Positions 18,844 through 27,878 of a DNA stretch of 64,000 bases are shown piece by piece; position 1 is the stretch's first letter, and every line of letters starts with the position of its first letter. Source of the DNA: Polynucleobacter sp. CS-Odin-A6. GTDB lineage: Bacteria; Pseudomonadota; Gammaproteobacteria; Burkholderiales; Burkholderiaceae. The notes below the pieces were generated by a model. It saw only the letters and a program-made list of their open reading frames with translations. It ran no database searches and was not told the origin of the DNA. Location of the stretch: the NCBI RefSeq assembly GCF_018882095.1, contig NZ_JACVPD010000001.1, forward strand, positions 186,001 to 250,000. The letters run 5' to 3'. The translations under genes and the position numbers were made by a program.

Positions 18844-20514
18844 ATGTCAACATCAACTAAAGCAGCCCCAATGACCGCCGCTGAGCGCAAAGTTATTTTT
18901 GCTTCCTCATTAGGTACGGTTTTTGAGTGGTACGACTTTTATCTTTACGGCTCTTTGGCTGCCGTTATTGCCAAGCAGTTTTTCTCAGGTTTAGATGCGG
19001 GCTCTGCCTTCATTTTTGCCTTGTTAGCATTTGCTGCCGGTTTTATCGTTCGCCCATTTGGCGCTTTGGTATTCGGTCGCTTAGGCGATTTGATCGGCCG
19101 TAAGTACACCTTCTTGGTAACGATCCTGTTGATGGGTGGTGCAACCTTCATCGTTGGTCTATTGCCTAACTATGCAACCATTGGTGTTGCTGCTCCGGTG
19201 ATCTTGATCGCATTACGTATGTTGCAAGGTTTGGCTTTGGGTGGTGAGTACGGTGGCGCGGCAACTTACGTTGCCGAGCACGCTCCTCAAGGTAAGCGTG
19301 GTGCATACACATCCTGGATTCAGACAACAGCTACTCTTGGCCTGTTCCTTTCTTTGCTGGTGATTTTATTCACCCGTGAATTCACTGGTCCAGACTTTGA
19401 TGTTTGGGGCTGGCGTATTCCTTTCATCGCTTCTATTGCATTGTTGGCAATTTCTGTGTGGATTCGTTTGTCCATGAATGAATCGCCTGCTTTCAAGAAG
19501 ATGAAAGATGAAGGCAAATTGTCTAAAGCACCTTTGACAGAATCATTCGGTCAATGGAAAAACTTGAAGATTGTGATCTTGGCATTGTTTGGTCTGGTTG
19601 CAGGTCAAGCGGTGGTTTGGTACACAGGTCAGTTCTACGCTTTGTTCTACCTGACTCAAGTATTAAAGGTGGATCCTAAGACTGCAAACTTGTTGATTGC
19701 TGCTTCATTGGTAATCGGCACACCATTCTTCGTGATCTTTGGTACTTTGTCAGATAAGATCGGCCGTAAGCCTATCATCATGGGCGGCTTATTGTTAGCT
19801 ATCATTTTGTACATCCCGAACACACCGGTTTCATTGTTCAATGGACTAACTCACTTTGCTAATCCAGCATTGGAAAAAGCAATGGCAGCTGCACCAGCAA
19901 GTATTACCGCTGATTTGAACGAATGTACTTTCCAGTTCAACCCAACGGGTACTGCGAAGTTCACGAGTTCTTGCGATATTGCAAAGCAGGTGATGGCCTC
20001 TAACTCTGCAAGCTACACAACGATTGCTGGCCCAGCGGGCGGTACTGCTGTTGTGAAGATTGGCGATACAGAGATTGAGGGTTACTCGGCTAAGGGTATG
20101 GCTCCAGCAGATGCGAAAGCAAAAGATGCCGAGTTCAAGAAAGCCATTCGTGAAGCATTGAATGCCGCTGACTATCCTGCAAAGGCTGACTCTGCTGCGA
20201 TTAATCTTCCTGCAGTTCTGGGCATCTTGGTTATCTTGGTTATCTTGGTAACGATGGTTTATGGCCCAATCGCGGCGATGTTGGTTGAGATGTTCCCAAC
20301 CCGCATTCGTTACACCTCGATGTCCTTGCCGTACCATATTGGTAACGGTTGGTTCGGCGGCTTATTGCCAACGATCTCCTTTGCCTTGGTTGCGCAAAAC
20401 GGCAATATTTACTACGGTCTCTGGTATCCAATCATCATCGCTGCGATGACATTGGTAATTGGCGTACTGTTTGTGAAAGAAACGAAAGACGTAGATATCT
20501 ACGCAAAAGACTAA
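18844..20514 (+). CDS. MHS-type MFS transporter with long periplasmic-loop insert
   Basis: 556 residues, against about 430-450 for ordinary metabolite:H+ symporters (ProP/ShiA type). Family motifs are clear: FEWYDFYLYGSLAAVIAKQF, GRLGDLIGRKYT, RMLQGLALGGEYGGAATYVAE and SDKIGRKPIIMGG. Residues ~325-455 form a hydrophilic, Ala-rich insert between the last helices, containing two Cys (NECTFQFN; SSCDIAKQ), before LPAVLGILVILVILV resumes the membrane domain. GEYGGAATYVAEHAP suggests an organic-acid symporter; the substrate is not known. SD AGGAG precedes ATG 18844. Confidence 0.9.
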   Translation: MSTSTKAAPMTAAERKVIFASSLGTVFEWYDFYLYGSLAAVIAKQFFSGLDAGSAFIFALLAFAAGFIVRPFGALVFGRLGDLIGRKYTFLVTILLMGGATFIVGLLPNYATIGVAAPVILIALRMLQGLALGGEYGGAATYVAEHAPQGKRGAYTSWIQTTATLGLFLSLLVILFTREFTGPDFDVWGWRIPFIASIALLAISVWIRLSMNESPAFKKMKDEGKLSKAPLTESFGQWKNLKIVILALFGLVAGQAVVWYTGQFYALFYLTQVLKVDPKTANLLIAASLVIGTPFFVIFGTLSDKIGRKPIIMGGLLLAIILYIPNTPVSLFNGLTHFANPALEKAMAAAPASITADLNECTFQFNPTGTAKFTSSCDIAKQVMASNSASYTTIAGPAGGTAVVKIGDTEIEGYSAKGMAPADAKAKDAEFKKAIREALNAADYPAKADSAAINLPAVLGILVILVILVTMVYGPIAAMLVEMFPTRIRYTSMSLPYHIGNGWFGGLLPTISFALVAQNGNIYYGLWYPIIIAAMTLVIGVLFVKETKDVDIYAKD

Positions 20515-20540
20515 GCTGCACTAGTCTGTATCAAAAACTA

Positions 20541-20571
20541 AACCCGATCACTTGGTGGTCGGGTTTTTTTA
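20541..20571 (+). terminator. Intrinsic terminator after MHS transporter
   Basis: AACCCGATCA (20541-20550) pairs with TGGTCGGGTT (20556-20565), ten pairs including one G-T, with loop CTTGG and a T-run. Confidence 0.9.
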
Positions 20572-20594
20572 TTGCCAAAATTAATCCCAGGGAT

Positions 20595-21206
20595 TTAATC
20601 CCAAAGATTCTTTTGATTGCCCCGATTAAAGAGTGCTTTGTTTTGGTCCGCAATTGAGGTGAGTCTTTCGCCTGGGATGACTTTGATTTCTTCACCGGCT
20701 GCAATCATTCCTACTTGATTCACTCGCAAGTACCAACCGCTAAAGCCCGATTGCAACATCGCCTTTGCCGCGCCTTTGTATTTCATCTTGGCATTGAATT
20801 TAAAACAGGGCTCACGTAGTTTGGTTACGGTAAATTCAAGGTCACCCATCTGAATTCTGTCCCCAACAAAGATCTCCGTTTCCAGGAGACCCTCAACAGT
20901 AAAATTTTCGCCAAAAGAGCCTGGTAAAAGATTGGCTTGCTTCTTTGTTTCTCGAGTGAGTAATGCATTCCAAAAGGCGTAGTGCTCAACCGGATAAACA
21001 TAAATGGCCTTCTCTAGTCCGCCATGTACTGATAGATCTGCTTGCTCATCTCCCACAATACCCAGCTTGTTGATTTCTATTACCAAAGGACGATCCAAGT
21101 TGCTGATCGATTTTTTATCGATGGCAGAGGCTACGCTTGAATAGTTTGGATGATGAGAGCCAAAGAGCGGCATTACTTTTCCAGAAGAGATTGATAGAAG
21201 TCGCAT
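20595..21206 (-). CDS. MOSC-domain protein (YiiM-like)
   Basis: 203 residues. The MOSC core includes VIEINKLGIVGDEQADLSVH, HGGLEKAIYVYPVEHY, PGSFGENFTVEGLLETEIFV and the conserved Cys in LREPCFKFNAKM, the residue expected to hold the molybdenum-cofactor sulfur or metal. Proteins of this group reduce N-hydroxylated compounds. Cytoplasmic. Its C-terminus is separated by only 23 bp from the MHS terminator hairpin. Confidence 0.88.
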   Translation of the reverse strand: MRLLSISSGKVMPLFGSHHPNYSSVASAIDKKSISNLDRPLVIEINKLGIVGDEQADLSVHGGLEKAIYVYPVEHYAFWNALLTRETKKQANLLPGSFGENFTVEGLLETEIFVGDRIQMGDLEFTVTKLREPCFKFNAKMKYKGAAKAMLQSGFSGWYLRVNQVGMIAAGEEIKVIPGERLTSIADQNKALFNRGNQKNLWD

Positions 21207-21369
21207 AGGCTTAAGTGAGGTTCAGGTAAATTAATCTAGCTAGGAAATGAAATGATGCCTCTTTATCGCTTAATGTGGATCATATTTTTTCCGTCATAAC
21301 CGTAACGAGTGAATCAGCACTTTTTTCTTTTAAGGGAGCACTAGGATTTCCCCGATGTATTTATTTTCT

Positions 21370-21391
21370 GATTCGCATATGATGACGAATC
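21370..21391. promoter_or_regulatory. Inverted repeat before the Tat-FAH gene
   Basis: GATTCG (21370-21375) and CGAATC (21386-21391) around a 10-nt spacer, 18 bp before the GTG start. Possible operator or mRNA hairpin. Confidence 0.3.
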
Positions 21392-21409
21392 TGCTTAAAG
21401 GAGTTCAGC

Positions 21410-22222
21410 GTGTCAAATCAAAATCACGATATTCTCGGTCGTCGGAACGCAATCAAGCTGGGCGTTGCATCGCTGTCCTCGGTGGGGATGGTTGCTGTTG
21501 CTCAGGCTCACAAGTCCGATGATTCAATTAAAATCCCTTTTGTGGTTCCACAAACATTCATCCCGATTGCGGGTAGTGATGCTGAGTTTCCTGTCCGCCG
21601 TATTTACTGCATTGGCAGAAACTATGCAGCCCATGCGCGTGAGATGGGGTCTGACCCTACTCGTGAGCCACCATTCTTTTTTCAAAAGCCGACAGATGCC
21701 ATTCAGTTTGTCGCTCCCAATAAAATTGTGGATCACCCATATCCATCACTGACTAAAAATTATCACTACGAGGTTGAGTTAGTTGCCGCCTTGAATAAAG
21801 GCGGCAAAAATATTCCTGTAGACAAAGCCCTTGAGCATGTATTTGGTTACGCTTTAGGTCTGGATATGACGCGCCGTGATTTACAGCGCTTTATGGGGGA
21901 TCAGAAAAAGCCTTGGGAAATCGGTAAGTCATTTGACCATTCCGCTCCAATTGGACCGGTCTTTCGAGTGAGCCAGGTTGGCCACTTTACCAAAGGCACT
22001 ATTGCCCTGTCTGTAAATGGAGTCGTGAAACAACAGGCAAATTTAGATCAAATGATTTGGTCGGTGGCAGAGCAAATTGCCAAGCTATCGGAAGCAAACG
22101 AATTATTTCCTGGTGACATCATTTACTCTGGCACGCCTGAGAATGTTGGGCCGGTTGTCCGTGGCGATGTCATCCGTTGCAGCATCGATAATTTGCCTGA
22201 TTTAACTATTAAGGTCGTTTGA
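21410..22222 (+). CDS. FAH-family hydrolase with Tat export signal
   Basis: 270 residues from GTG 21410, with AAAGGAG at 21398-21404. The catalytic part matches fumarylacetoacetate hydrolase-like enzymes: RIYCIGRNYAAHAREMG, PPFFFQKPTDAIQF, metal-binding NYHYEVELVAAL (Glu-x-Glu) and LGLDMTRRDLQRFMG, then SGTPENVGPV. Ahead of it is a twin-arginine signal, LGRRNAIKLGVASLSS, ending AQAH. Exported FAH proteins are unusual. The enzyme probably hydrolyses or isomerises a 2-oxo acid in the periplasm; substrate unknown. The gene stands alone, ahead of the tRNA. Confidence 0.85.
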   Translation: MSNQNHDILGRRNAIKLGVASLSSVGMVAVAQAHKSDDSIKIPFVVPQTFIPIAGSDAEFPVRRIYCIGRNYAAHAREMGSDPTREPPFFFQKPTDAIQFVAPNKIVDHPYPSLTKNYHYEVELVAALNKGGKNIPVDKALEHVFGYALGLDMTRRDLQRFMGDQKKPWEIGKSFDHSAPIGPVFRVSQVGHFTKGTIALSVNGVVKQQANLDQMIWSVAEQIAKLSEANELFPGDIIYSGTPENVGPVVRGDVIRCSIDNLPDLTIKVV

Positions 22223-22291
22223 TAAATTGTTTTACCGGGTCGAACTGGACCAATTGAGCATTTTGACCAAATAAGCTAAAATCTGACCTTC

Positions 22292-22368
22292 GGCGATTTA
22301 GCTCAGTTGGTTAGAGCGATGGAATCATAATCCACAGGTCCGGGGTTCGAATCCCTGAATCGCCACCA
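22292..22368 (+). tRNA. tRNA-Met (anticodon CAU)
   Basis: 77 nt including encoded CCA. The acceptor stem GGCGATT/AATCGCC is perfect. The D-arm is GCTC AGTTGGTTA GAGC; the anticodon loop ATCATAA gives CAU; T-arm CGGGG TTCGAAT CCCTG. The anticodon stem has an A-C mismatch at its base. Overall similarity is to elongator Met rather than initiator (first acceptor pair is G-C); a tRNA-Ile2 with lysidine cannot be strictly excluded. Confidence 0.93.
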
Positions 22369-22432
22369 AATCAAAAGGCCATTGCCCACCGGCAGTGGCT
22401 TTTTTCTTGGAAGACTTGCTGAGGTGTGATCG

Positions 22433-22966
22433 ATGGCTAAATTTTGGAATTTCGTACTGTTTCAGGCAGGTTGGTTCGCATGCATTATTGGGGCGGCCAA
22501 CAATGAGGTCTTATGGCCTGTTCTCATTACTCTTTTGTATCTAGCCATTCATATTTGGCGCTCAGAGCATCCAAGGTTTGAGTTAAAGCTTATATTAAAG
22601 GCGGTTTTATTAGGAGTGAGCGCTGACACACTTATAGTGAATTTAGGCTTTTTACACTTCAATGATGCTTGGCCTAGCCCCTATTTATCTCCTGTTTGGA
22701 TGTGGACACTTTGGGCATTGGTAGCCAGCACCATTAATGGATCTTTATGTTGGTTGCGTGGCAAACCGCTATTGGGGGCAATCTTGGGGGCTATAGCTGG
22801 TCCATTGTCCTATGAGGCAGGCATTCGCATGGGCGCAGGCTCATGGGGGGTTGATGGGCAATTGGGCGGCCTAGTGTGCCTAGCAATTATTTGGGGTGCT
22901 GCGATCCCGCTGTTCTTTTATTGGCATCATCGCCATATCAGAACAAGCCTAGAACAAAATCAGTAA
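22433..22966 (+). CDS. DUF2878 membrane protein
   Basis: 177 residues with five or six hydrophobic segments, starting KFWNFVLFQAGWFACIIGA. The pattern (FHFNDAWPSPYLSPVWMW-like segment near residue 75, then GPLSYEAGIRMGA) matches the DUF2878 family as I remember it. Function unknown, inner membrane. The ATG at 22433 is 64 bp after the tRNA. Confidence 0.75.
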   Translation: MAKFWNFVLFQAGWFACIIGAANNEVLWPVLITLLYLAIHIWRSEHPRFELKLILKAVLLGVSADTLIVNLGFLHFNDAWPSPYLSPVWMWTLWALVASTINGSLCWLRGKPLLGAILGAIAGPLSYEAGIRMGAGSWGVDGQLGGLVCLAIIWGAAIPLFFYWHHRHIRTSLEQNQ

Positions 22967-22994
22967 ATTCTTTTTAAAAGTTACTTGCAAATAG

Positions 22995-23014
22995 TACTGT
23001 TTTTATATACAGTA
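22995..23014. promoter_or_regulatory. LexA (SOS) box of recA
   Basis: TACTGT (22995-23000), TTTTATAT, ACAGTA (23009-23014). It is a perfect palindromic CTGT-N8-ACAG site, 68 bp before the recA start. Confidence 0.93.
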
Positions 23015-23082
23015 ACTTCATGTTAACAAAAAACTCAAAAACCTCAAAAAATAGCCCATCAAACAGTGAAAAGGGAGTGAAC

Positions 23083-24171
23083 ATGGCCTTCGACGACAAA
23101 AGAAAATCAGCCTCATCCGAATTTGACGGTATGAGCGGAGATAAGCAAAAAGCGCTAACGGCAGCCTTGGCGCAAATTGAAAAGCAATTTGGCAAGGGCT
23201 CAATCATGAGATTGGGCGATGCAGAGATAAATCAAGACATTCAAGTGGTATCCAGTGGTTCATTGGGTTTAGACATCGCCCTAGGAGTTGGAGGATTAGC
23301 GCGCGGTCGCGTGATTGAGATTTATGGTCCCGAGTCTTCAGGAAAAACAACCTTGACATTGCATGCCATTGCCGAGATGCAAAAAATTGGTGGAACATGT
23401 GCCTTTATCGATGCTGAGCATGCCTTGGATGTTCAATATGCCTCGCGTCTTGGTGTCGATGTGAATAATTTATTAATCTCACAGCCAGATACTGGTGAGC
23501 AAGCGCTAGAAATTGCTGACGCATTAGTGCGTTCAGGCTCTATCGATTTAATTGTGATCGACTCTGTAGCAGCCTTGGTTCCAAGGGCGGAGATCGAGGG
23601 TGACATGGGGGATTCATTGCCAGGCTTACAAGCCCGTCTCATGAGTCAGGCCCTACGTAAATTGACTGGCGCAATCAAGCGTACCAATACAACAGTCATT
23701 TTTATTAATCAGATTCGAATGAAAATTGGTGTGATGTTTGGTTCACCAGAAACAACTACAGGTGGTAATGCATTAAAGTTCTACGCTTCTATGCGTTTAG
23801 ACATTCGACGCATCGGTAGTATTAAGAAGGGTGACGAGGTTGTGGGTAATGAGACACGCGTGAAGGTAGTGAAGAATAAGGTCTCCCCTCCATTCCGGGA
23901 AGCCATTTTCGACATCATGTACGGTCAAGGTATTTCTAGAGAAGGTGAAATTATTGATATGGGTGTTGAAGCCGATATCGTTGAGAAATCAGGCTCTTGG
24001 TATAGCTATAACGGTGATCGCATTGGTCAAGGAAAAGACAATGTTCGTGAGTTCCTAAAAGAAAATCCAGCTATTGCGCAAGATATTGAAGCCAAGATTC
24101 GTGAGAAATTAGGTGTGAAGGCTGGTACAGCGGTTATTAGCGATGTTGTGAGCGAAGAAGAGGAAGCGTAA
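23083..24171 (+). CDS. recA: Recombinase RecA
   Basis: 362 residues from ATG 23083, preceded by AAGGGAGTG; an in-frame ATG at 23020 lies 5 bp from the LexA box, probably at or before the transcript start, and would add 21 residues foreign to the family. Walker [10 protein letters not shown], Walker [14 protein letters not shown]2 region [21 protein letters not shown] are intact. The acidic tail ends VSEEEEA. Drives homologous recombination and LexA self-cleavage. Followed after 7 bp by recX. Confidence 0.98.
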   Translation: MAFDDKRKSASSEFDGMSGDKQKALTAALAQIEKQFGKGSIMRLGDAEINQDIQVVSSGSLGLDIALGVGGLARGRVIEIYGPESSGKTTLTLHAIAEMQKIGGTCAFIDAEHALDVQYASRLGVDVNNLLISQPDTGEQALEIADALVRSGSIDLIVIDSVAALVPRAEIEGDMGDSLPGLQARLMSQALRKLTGAIKRTNTTVIFINQIRMKIGVMFGSPETTTGGNALKFYASMRLDIRRIGSIKKGDEVVGNETRVKVVKNKVSPPFREAIFDIMYGQGISREGEIIDMGVEADIVEKSGSWYSYNGDRIGQGKDNVREFLKENPAIAQDIEAKIREKLGVKAGTAVISDVVSEEEEA

Positions 24172-24178
24172 GCTTTCA

Positions 24179-24715
24179 ATGTCAGAGTCCAGCAGCACTG
24201 TAAAAAAAAGTAAACAACAAAGCCCGAGTCTCAAAGCTCGGGCTTTGCGCCTTTTATCGATGCGCGAATACAGTCGAAAGGGTTTAGCCGCTAAGCTTGA
24301 AGAATCCGCAGCAAGAATGTTGAAACTGAAGCCAGTTGATCAGGATGCTGAAGCCTCAGTAACAGAAATACCCCTCAAGGTTCAAATAGAGGCGGTTTTG
24401 GATGATTTTGAGGCTCGGGGTTGGCTTTCTGACCAGCGCTTTGCAGAAGCTCTAGTTCGACGCCGAAGCGAGCGGTTTGGAACCCGAAAAATACAAGATG
24501 AGTTGCTGCAGGCTGGGGTAGATGGCGCCAAGACAGCAGATCTCCTCAGAAATCTCAAAGAAACTGAATTTCAACGCGCGTATGAGCTATGGGAGCGCAA
24601 GTTTGGTGAGCTGGCAACAGAGCAAAAGGAGCGAGCCCGTCAGTACCGTTTTCTGGCTTCTAAGGGCTTTAGCTCAGATGTAGTCTCTAAGGTGGTGGCA
24701 GGACGAGGTAACTGA
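24179..24715 (+). CDS. recX: RecA regulator RecX
   Basis: 178 residues, three-helix RecX repeats, with ARALRLLSMREYSRKGLAAKL and WLSDQRFAEALVRRRSERFG. An acidic, Gln-rich segment separates repeats one and two (around residues 50-70). RecX binds RecA filaments and limits their activity. It starts 7 bp after recA, so it shares the SOS-controlled mRNA. Confidence 0.94.
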   Translation: MSESSSTVKKSKQQSPSLKARALRLLSMREYSRKGLAAKLEESAARMLKLKPVDQDAEASVTEIPLKVQIEAVLDDFEARGWLSDQRFAEALVRRRSERFGTRKIQDELLQAGVDGAKTADLLRNLKETEFQRAYELWERKFGELATEQKERARQYRFLASKGFSSDVVSKVVAGRGN

Positions 24716-24871
24716 GCGGGTTAACAGCCAAAATGGTGTGTTGCGCTACTGCAGGATGATAAAATTGTGAATTCGGTCAAGCCAACCCCCCCTTTAGTAA
24801 ATGGGTGAATAAGGTGAAATCGGTTTAATTAATCCTCATCGCTTGCTAAAAAGTCCGTTTCAGGAGTAACA

Positions 24872-26041
24872 ATGAAAATTCACGAGTACCAAGGTAAAGA
24901 ACTATTGCGCCAATTTAATGTGCCTGTTCCTAATGGCATACCAGCGTTTAGCATTGACGAGGCAATCAAAGCTGCTGAAAAACTGGGTGGTCCAGTGTGG
25001 GTCGTGAAAGCACAAATTCATGCGGGTGGTCGCGGTAAGGGTGGGGGCGTGAAATTAGCCAGAAGCATGGACGAGGTGAAGCAATACGCTACTGAGATTC
25101 TGGGTATGCAACTCAAAACCCATCAAACTGGACCAGAAGGTCAAAAAGTAAATCGCCTATTAATTGAAGATGGTGCTGATATTAAAAAAGAGTACTACTT
25201 CAGTATCGTTACAGACCGTGGCACCCAGAAAAATGTGATCATGGCGTCTAGTGAAGGCGGCATGGACATTGAAGAAGTTGCTGAATCTCACCCGGAAAAA
25301 ATTATTAAAGTATTCGTTGATCCATTGATTGGTTTGACTGATGCTGACTGCCAGATTATTGCCAAAGGTATTGGTGTTCCAGATGCTTCTATTCCAATGG
25401 CAAGCGATGTATTCAAGAGCTTATACAAAACCTATTGGGAAACAGATGCTTCTTTAGTCGAAATCAACCCATTAATTTTGGAGGGCAATGGCAAGATTAA
25501 AGCGCTGGATGCAAAATTCAATTTTGATCCAAATGCCCTATATCGTCATCCAGAAATCGTGGCTTACCGCGATATCGACGAAGAAGATGCTGCTGAAATC
25601 GAGGCTTCTAAATTTGACCTGGCATACATCTCCCTCGATGGCAATATTGGTTGCCTGGTAAATGGTGCAGGCTTAGCGATGGCGACGATGGATACGATCA
25701 AGTTGTTCGGCGGCGAACCAGCAAACTTTCTAGACGTTGGCGGTGGTGCTACTGCAGAGAAGGTGACAGAAGCCTTCAAGATCATGCTTAAAAATAAGAG
25801 TGTCGAAGCAATCTTGGTGAATATTTTCGGCGGCATTATGCGTTGTGATGTGATTGCTGATGGCGTAGTTACGGCCTGTAAGGCAGTGAACTTAACCGTA
25901 CCGCTGGTTGTGCGCATGAAGGGCACTAATGAGGATTTGGGTAAGAAGATTCTTGCTGACTCAGGATTGCCAATCATTAGTGCCGATTCAATGGCTGAGG
26001 CTGCTACTAAGGTAGTGGCTGCTGTTGCGAAAAACAAATAA
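24872..26041 (+). CDS. sucC: Succinyl-CoA synthetase beta subunit
   Basis: 389 residues, the usual length. ATP-grasp N-terminal domain ([31 protein letters not shown]) and CoA-ligase domain ([16 protein letters not shown]). With SucD it makes succinate, ATP and CoA from succinyl-CoA in the TCA cycle. SD CAGGAG precedes the ATG. Gap of 14 bp to sucD. Confidence 0.98.
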   Translation: MKIHEYQGKELLRQFNVPVPNGIPAFSIDEAIKAAEKLGGPVWVVKAQIHAGGRGKGGGVKLARSMDEVKQYATEILGMQLKTHQTGPEGQKVNRLLIEDGADIKKEYYFSIVTDRGTQKNVIMASSEGGMDIEEVAESHPEKIIKVFVDPLIGLTDADCQIIAKGIGVPDASIPMASDVFKSLYKTYWETDASLVEINPLILEGNGKIKALDAKFNFDPNALYRHPEIVAYRDIDEEDAAEIEASKFDLAYISLDGNIGCLVNGAGLAMATMDTIKLFGGEPANFLDVGGGATAEKVTEAFKIMLKNKSVEAILVNIFGGIMRCDVIADGVVTACKAVNLTVPLVVRMKGTNEDLGKKILADSGLPIISADSMAEAATKVVAAVAKNK

Positions 26042-26055
26042 TCAAGGAAATCAAA

Positions 26056-26949
26056 ATGTCTATTTTGGTAAATAAAAATACTAAAGTAATTACTCAAGGT
26101 ATTACTGGTAAGACTGGTCAATTCCATACGGAGAAGTGCCAAGAATACGCAAACGGTAAAAACTGTTTTGTTGCTGGCGTAAATCCTAAAAAATCAGGCG
26201 AGTCTATTTTCAACATTCCCATTTATGGAACTGTAAAAGAAGCTGCTGCGCAAACGGGTGCTACGGCTTCTGTCATTTATGTACCACCTCCCGGGGCTGC
26301 AGCTGCCATTTGGGAAGCGGTTGAAGCAGATCTGGATTTTGTTATCTGCATCACCGAAGGCATTCCAGTCAAAGACATGCTAGAAGTGCGTAATAAGATG
26401 ACCGCAAAAGAAGCTGCTGGTGGCAAAAAGACGTTATTGCTTGGACCTAATTGCCCAGGAATCATTACCCCAGACGAAATCAAAATCGGCATCATGCCAG
26501 GACATATTCATAGAAAAGGCCGTATTGGCGTTGTTAGTCGTTCCGGAACGTTGACTTATGAAGCAGTCGGTCAATTAACTGCAATTGGCTTAGGGCAATC
26601 CACTGCAGTTGGTATTGGTGGCGACCCAATTAATGGTTTAAAGCACATCGACATCATGAGGATGTTCAATGAAGATCCAGATACAGATGCCATCATTATG
26701 ATTGGCGAAATTGGTGGGCCAGATGAAGCTGAAGCAGCTCGCTGGTGCAAGGCCAACATGAAAAAGCCGGTAGTTGGCTTTATTGCTGGTGTCACAGCGC
26801 CTCCTGGAAAGCGTATGGGCCATGCTGGCGCATTGATTTCTGGTGGCGCAGATACTGCCGATGCTAAGCTTGCAGTTATGGAGGAGTGCGGATTTACGGT
26901 AACTAAAAACCCTTCAGAAATGGCTGCCTTACTCAAAGCGATGTTGTAA
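26056..26949 (+). CDS. sucD: Succinyl-CoA synthetase alpha subunit
   Basis: 297 residues. CoA-binding N-terminus (VITQGITGKTGQFHTEKC), phospho-His loop GHAGALISGGADTA with the catalytic His, and GPNCPGIITPDEIKIGIMPG. It shares an operon with sucC; SD AAGGAAA. No OGDH genes are adjacent. Confidence 0.98.
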   Translation: MSILVNKNTKVITQGITGKTGQFHTEKCQEYANGKNCFVAGVNPKKSGESIFNIPIYGTVKEAAAQTGATASVIYVPPPGAAAAIWEAVEADLDFVICITEGIPVKDMLEVRNKMTAKEAAGGKKTLLLGPNCPGIITPDEIKIGIMPGHIHRKGRIGVVSRSGTLTYEAVGQLTAIGLGQSTAVGIGGDPINGLKHIDIMRMFNEDPDTDAIIMIGEIGGPDEAEAARWCKANMKKPVVGFIAGVTAPPGKRMGHAGALISGGADTADAKLAVMEECGFTVTKNPSEMAALLKAML

Positions 26950-26959
26950 TTGATTTAAG

Positions 26960-26979
26960 TATGCTGATTCGTCAGCATA
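26960..26979 (+). terminator. Weak hairpin after sucCD
   Basis: TATGCTGA, TTCG loop, TCAGCATA, a perfect 8-bp stem followed by TTGTTT. The T-run is short, so termination may be partial. Confidence 0.5.
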
Positions 26980-27048
26980 TTGTTTGTAGTACCTAGTAAT
27001 TAAAACTAAAGTAGTTAAAACTAAAATAGATAACAGTACGGAGACATG

Positions 27049-27756
27049 ATGGATTTTTCAGCATTTTCAGATGCTACCTTTTGGGCAGCTCTACTCTCAA
27101 TTATCGTAGCCAATATTCTTTTATCTGGTGATAACGCCGTTGTGATTGCTTTGGCATCCCGCAACTTACCACCAGACCAACAAAAGAAGGCAATCTTTTG
27201 GGGTAGTGCTGCAGCCATCATCTTGCGTGTAGTGCTTACCATCACTGCAGTCGCTTTACTAAGCCTCCCTTATCTCAAAATTGTTGGCGCTATTTTGCTT
27301 GTCTATATTGGCGTACAGTTATTAGCTGACAGTGACGGCGAAGAGCATATGGAAGGCAAGACTAGTATTTGGGCAGCCATTCGAACAATCTTAATTGCCG
27401 ACTTAGTGATGAGCTTGGACAATGTGTTGGCAGTTGCAGCAGCAGCTCAAAAAGGCCCACAAGAGACCCAACTTTTGCTGTTGATTATTGGCTTAGGTAT
27501 GTCTATCCCTCTAATCATTTTTGGCAGTGCGATGCTGCTCAAAGTGATGGAACGTTTTCCAATTATTATTACTCTAGGCGCTGGTCTACTGGGCTTGTTA
27601 GCTGGCGGTATGTTGGTAGAAGACCCTGCAATCAAAGACAATATTCAGGAAGCGCTGGGCGATGCTAAGTTGGCTTTTGAAGTGATCGGTGTGGCGATTG
27701 TGATTCTTCTGGGGACATATATGAAGAAAAAGAACGCAGCTACAAAAGCGCATTAA
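27049..27756 (+). CDS. TerC-family integral membrane protein
   Basis: 235 residues from the second of two tandem ATGs (27046, 27049); GGAG at 27040-27043 is better spaced for the second. Seven hydrophobic segments with the TerC Asp motifs NILLSGDNAVVIALASRNLP and DLVMSLDNVLAVAAAA. Related YjbE/YkoY/Alx proteins export manganese or help load exported metalloenzymes. No yybP-ykoY-like riboswitch is evident in the 96-bp leader. Ends 18 bp before a strong terminator. Confidence 0.92.
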   Translation: MDFSAFSDATFWAALLSIIVANILLSGDNAVVIALASRNLPPDQQKKAIFWGSAAAIILRVVLTITAVALLSLPYLKIVGAILLVYIGVQLLADSDGEEHMEGKTSIWAAIRTILIADLVMSLDNVLAVAAAAQKGPQETQLLLLIIGLGMSIPLIIFGSAMLLKVMERFPIIITLGAGLLGLLAGGMLVEDPAIKDNIQEALGDAKLAFEVIGVAIVILLGTYMKKKNAATKAH

Positions 27757-27774
27757 CTTTCTCTCGTATTGATC

Positions 27775-27805
27775 AGAAAAGCCAGCCTTCAAAGCTGGCT
27801 TTTCT
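27775..27805 (+). terminator. Intrinsic terminator after terC
   Basis: AGAAAAGCCAGC (27775-27786) pairs perfectly with GCTGGCTTTTCT (27794-27805), a 12-bp stem. The A-rich and T-rich flanks make it usable on both strands. Confidence 0.88.
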
Positions 27806-27878
27806 TACATTGGGACATGTTGAGTCTCTTGGGTATAGACTGGATGATGAGGGATTCAACCCTCAGGAGCTAATGAAT

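Noticed and set aside
19846..20337. 163-aa minus-strand ORF inside the MHS gene
   Set aside because: Composition (many Arg, Cys, Trp, His) is that of an antisense frame; no start signal.
23020..23082. Upstream ATG of recA adding 21 residues
   Set aside because: It lies 5 bp from the LexA box, so probably at or before the mRNA start, and has no SD; ATG 23083 has AAGGGAG.
26950..27048. yybP-ykoY (manganese) riboswitch before terC
   Set aside because: The leader is only 96 bp and contains just a short hairpin belonging to sucCD; no conserved riboswitch core seen.
27810..27878. Longer N-terminus for the pilin
   Set aside because: It would put 23 residues before a short leader that fits prepilin peptidase; AGGAG is placed for ATG 27879.
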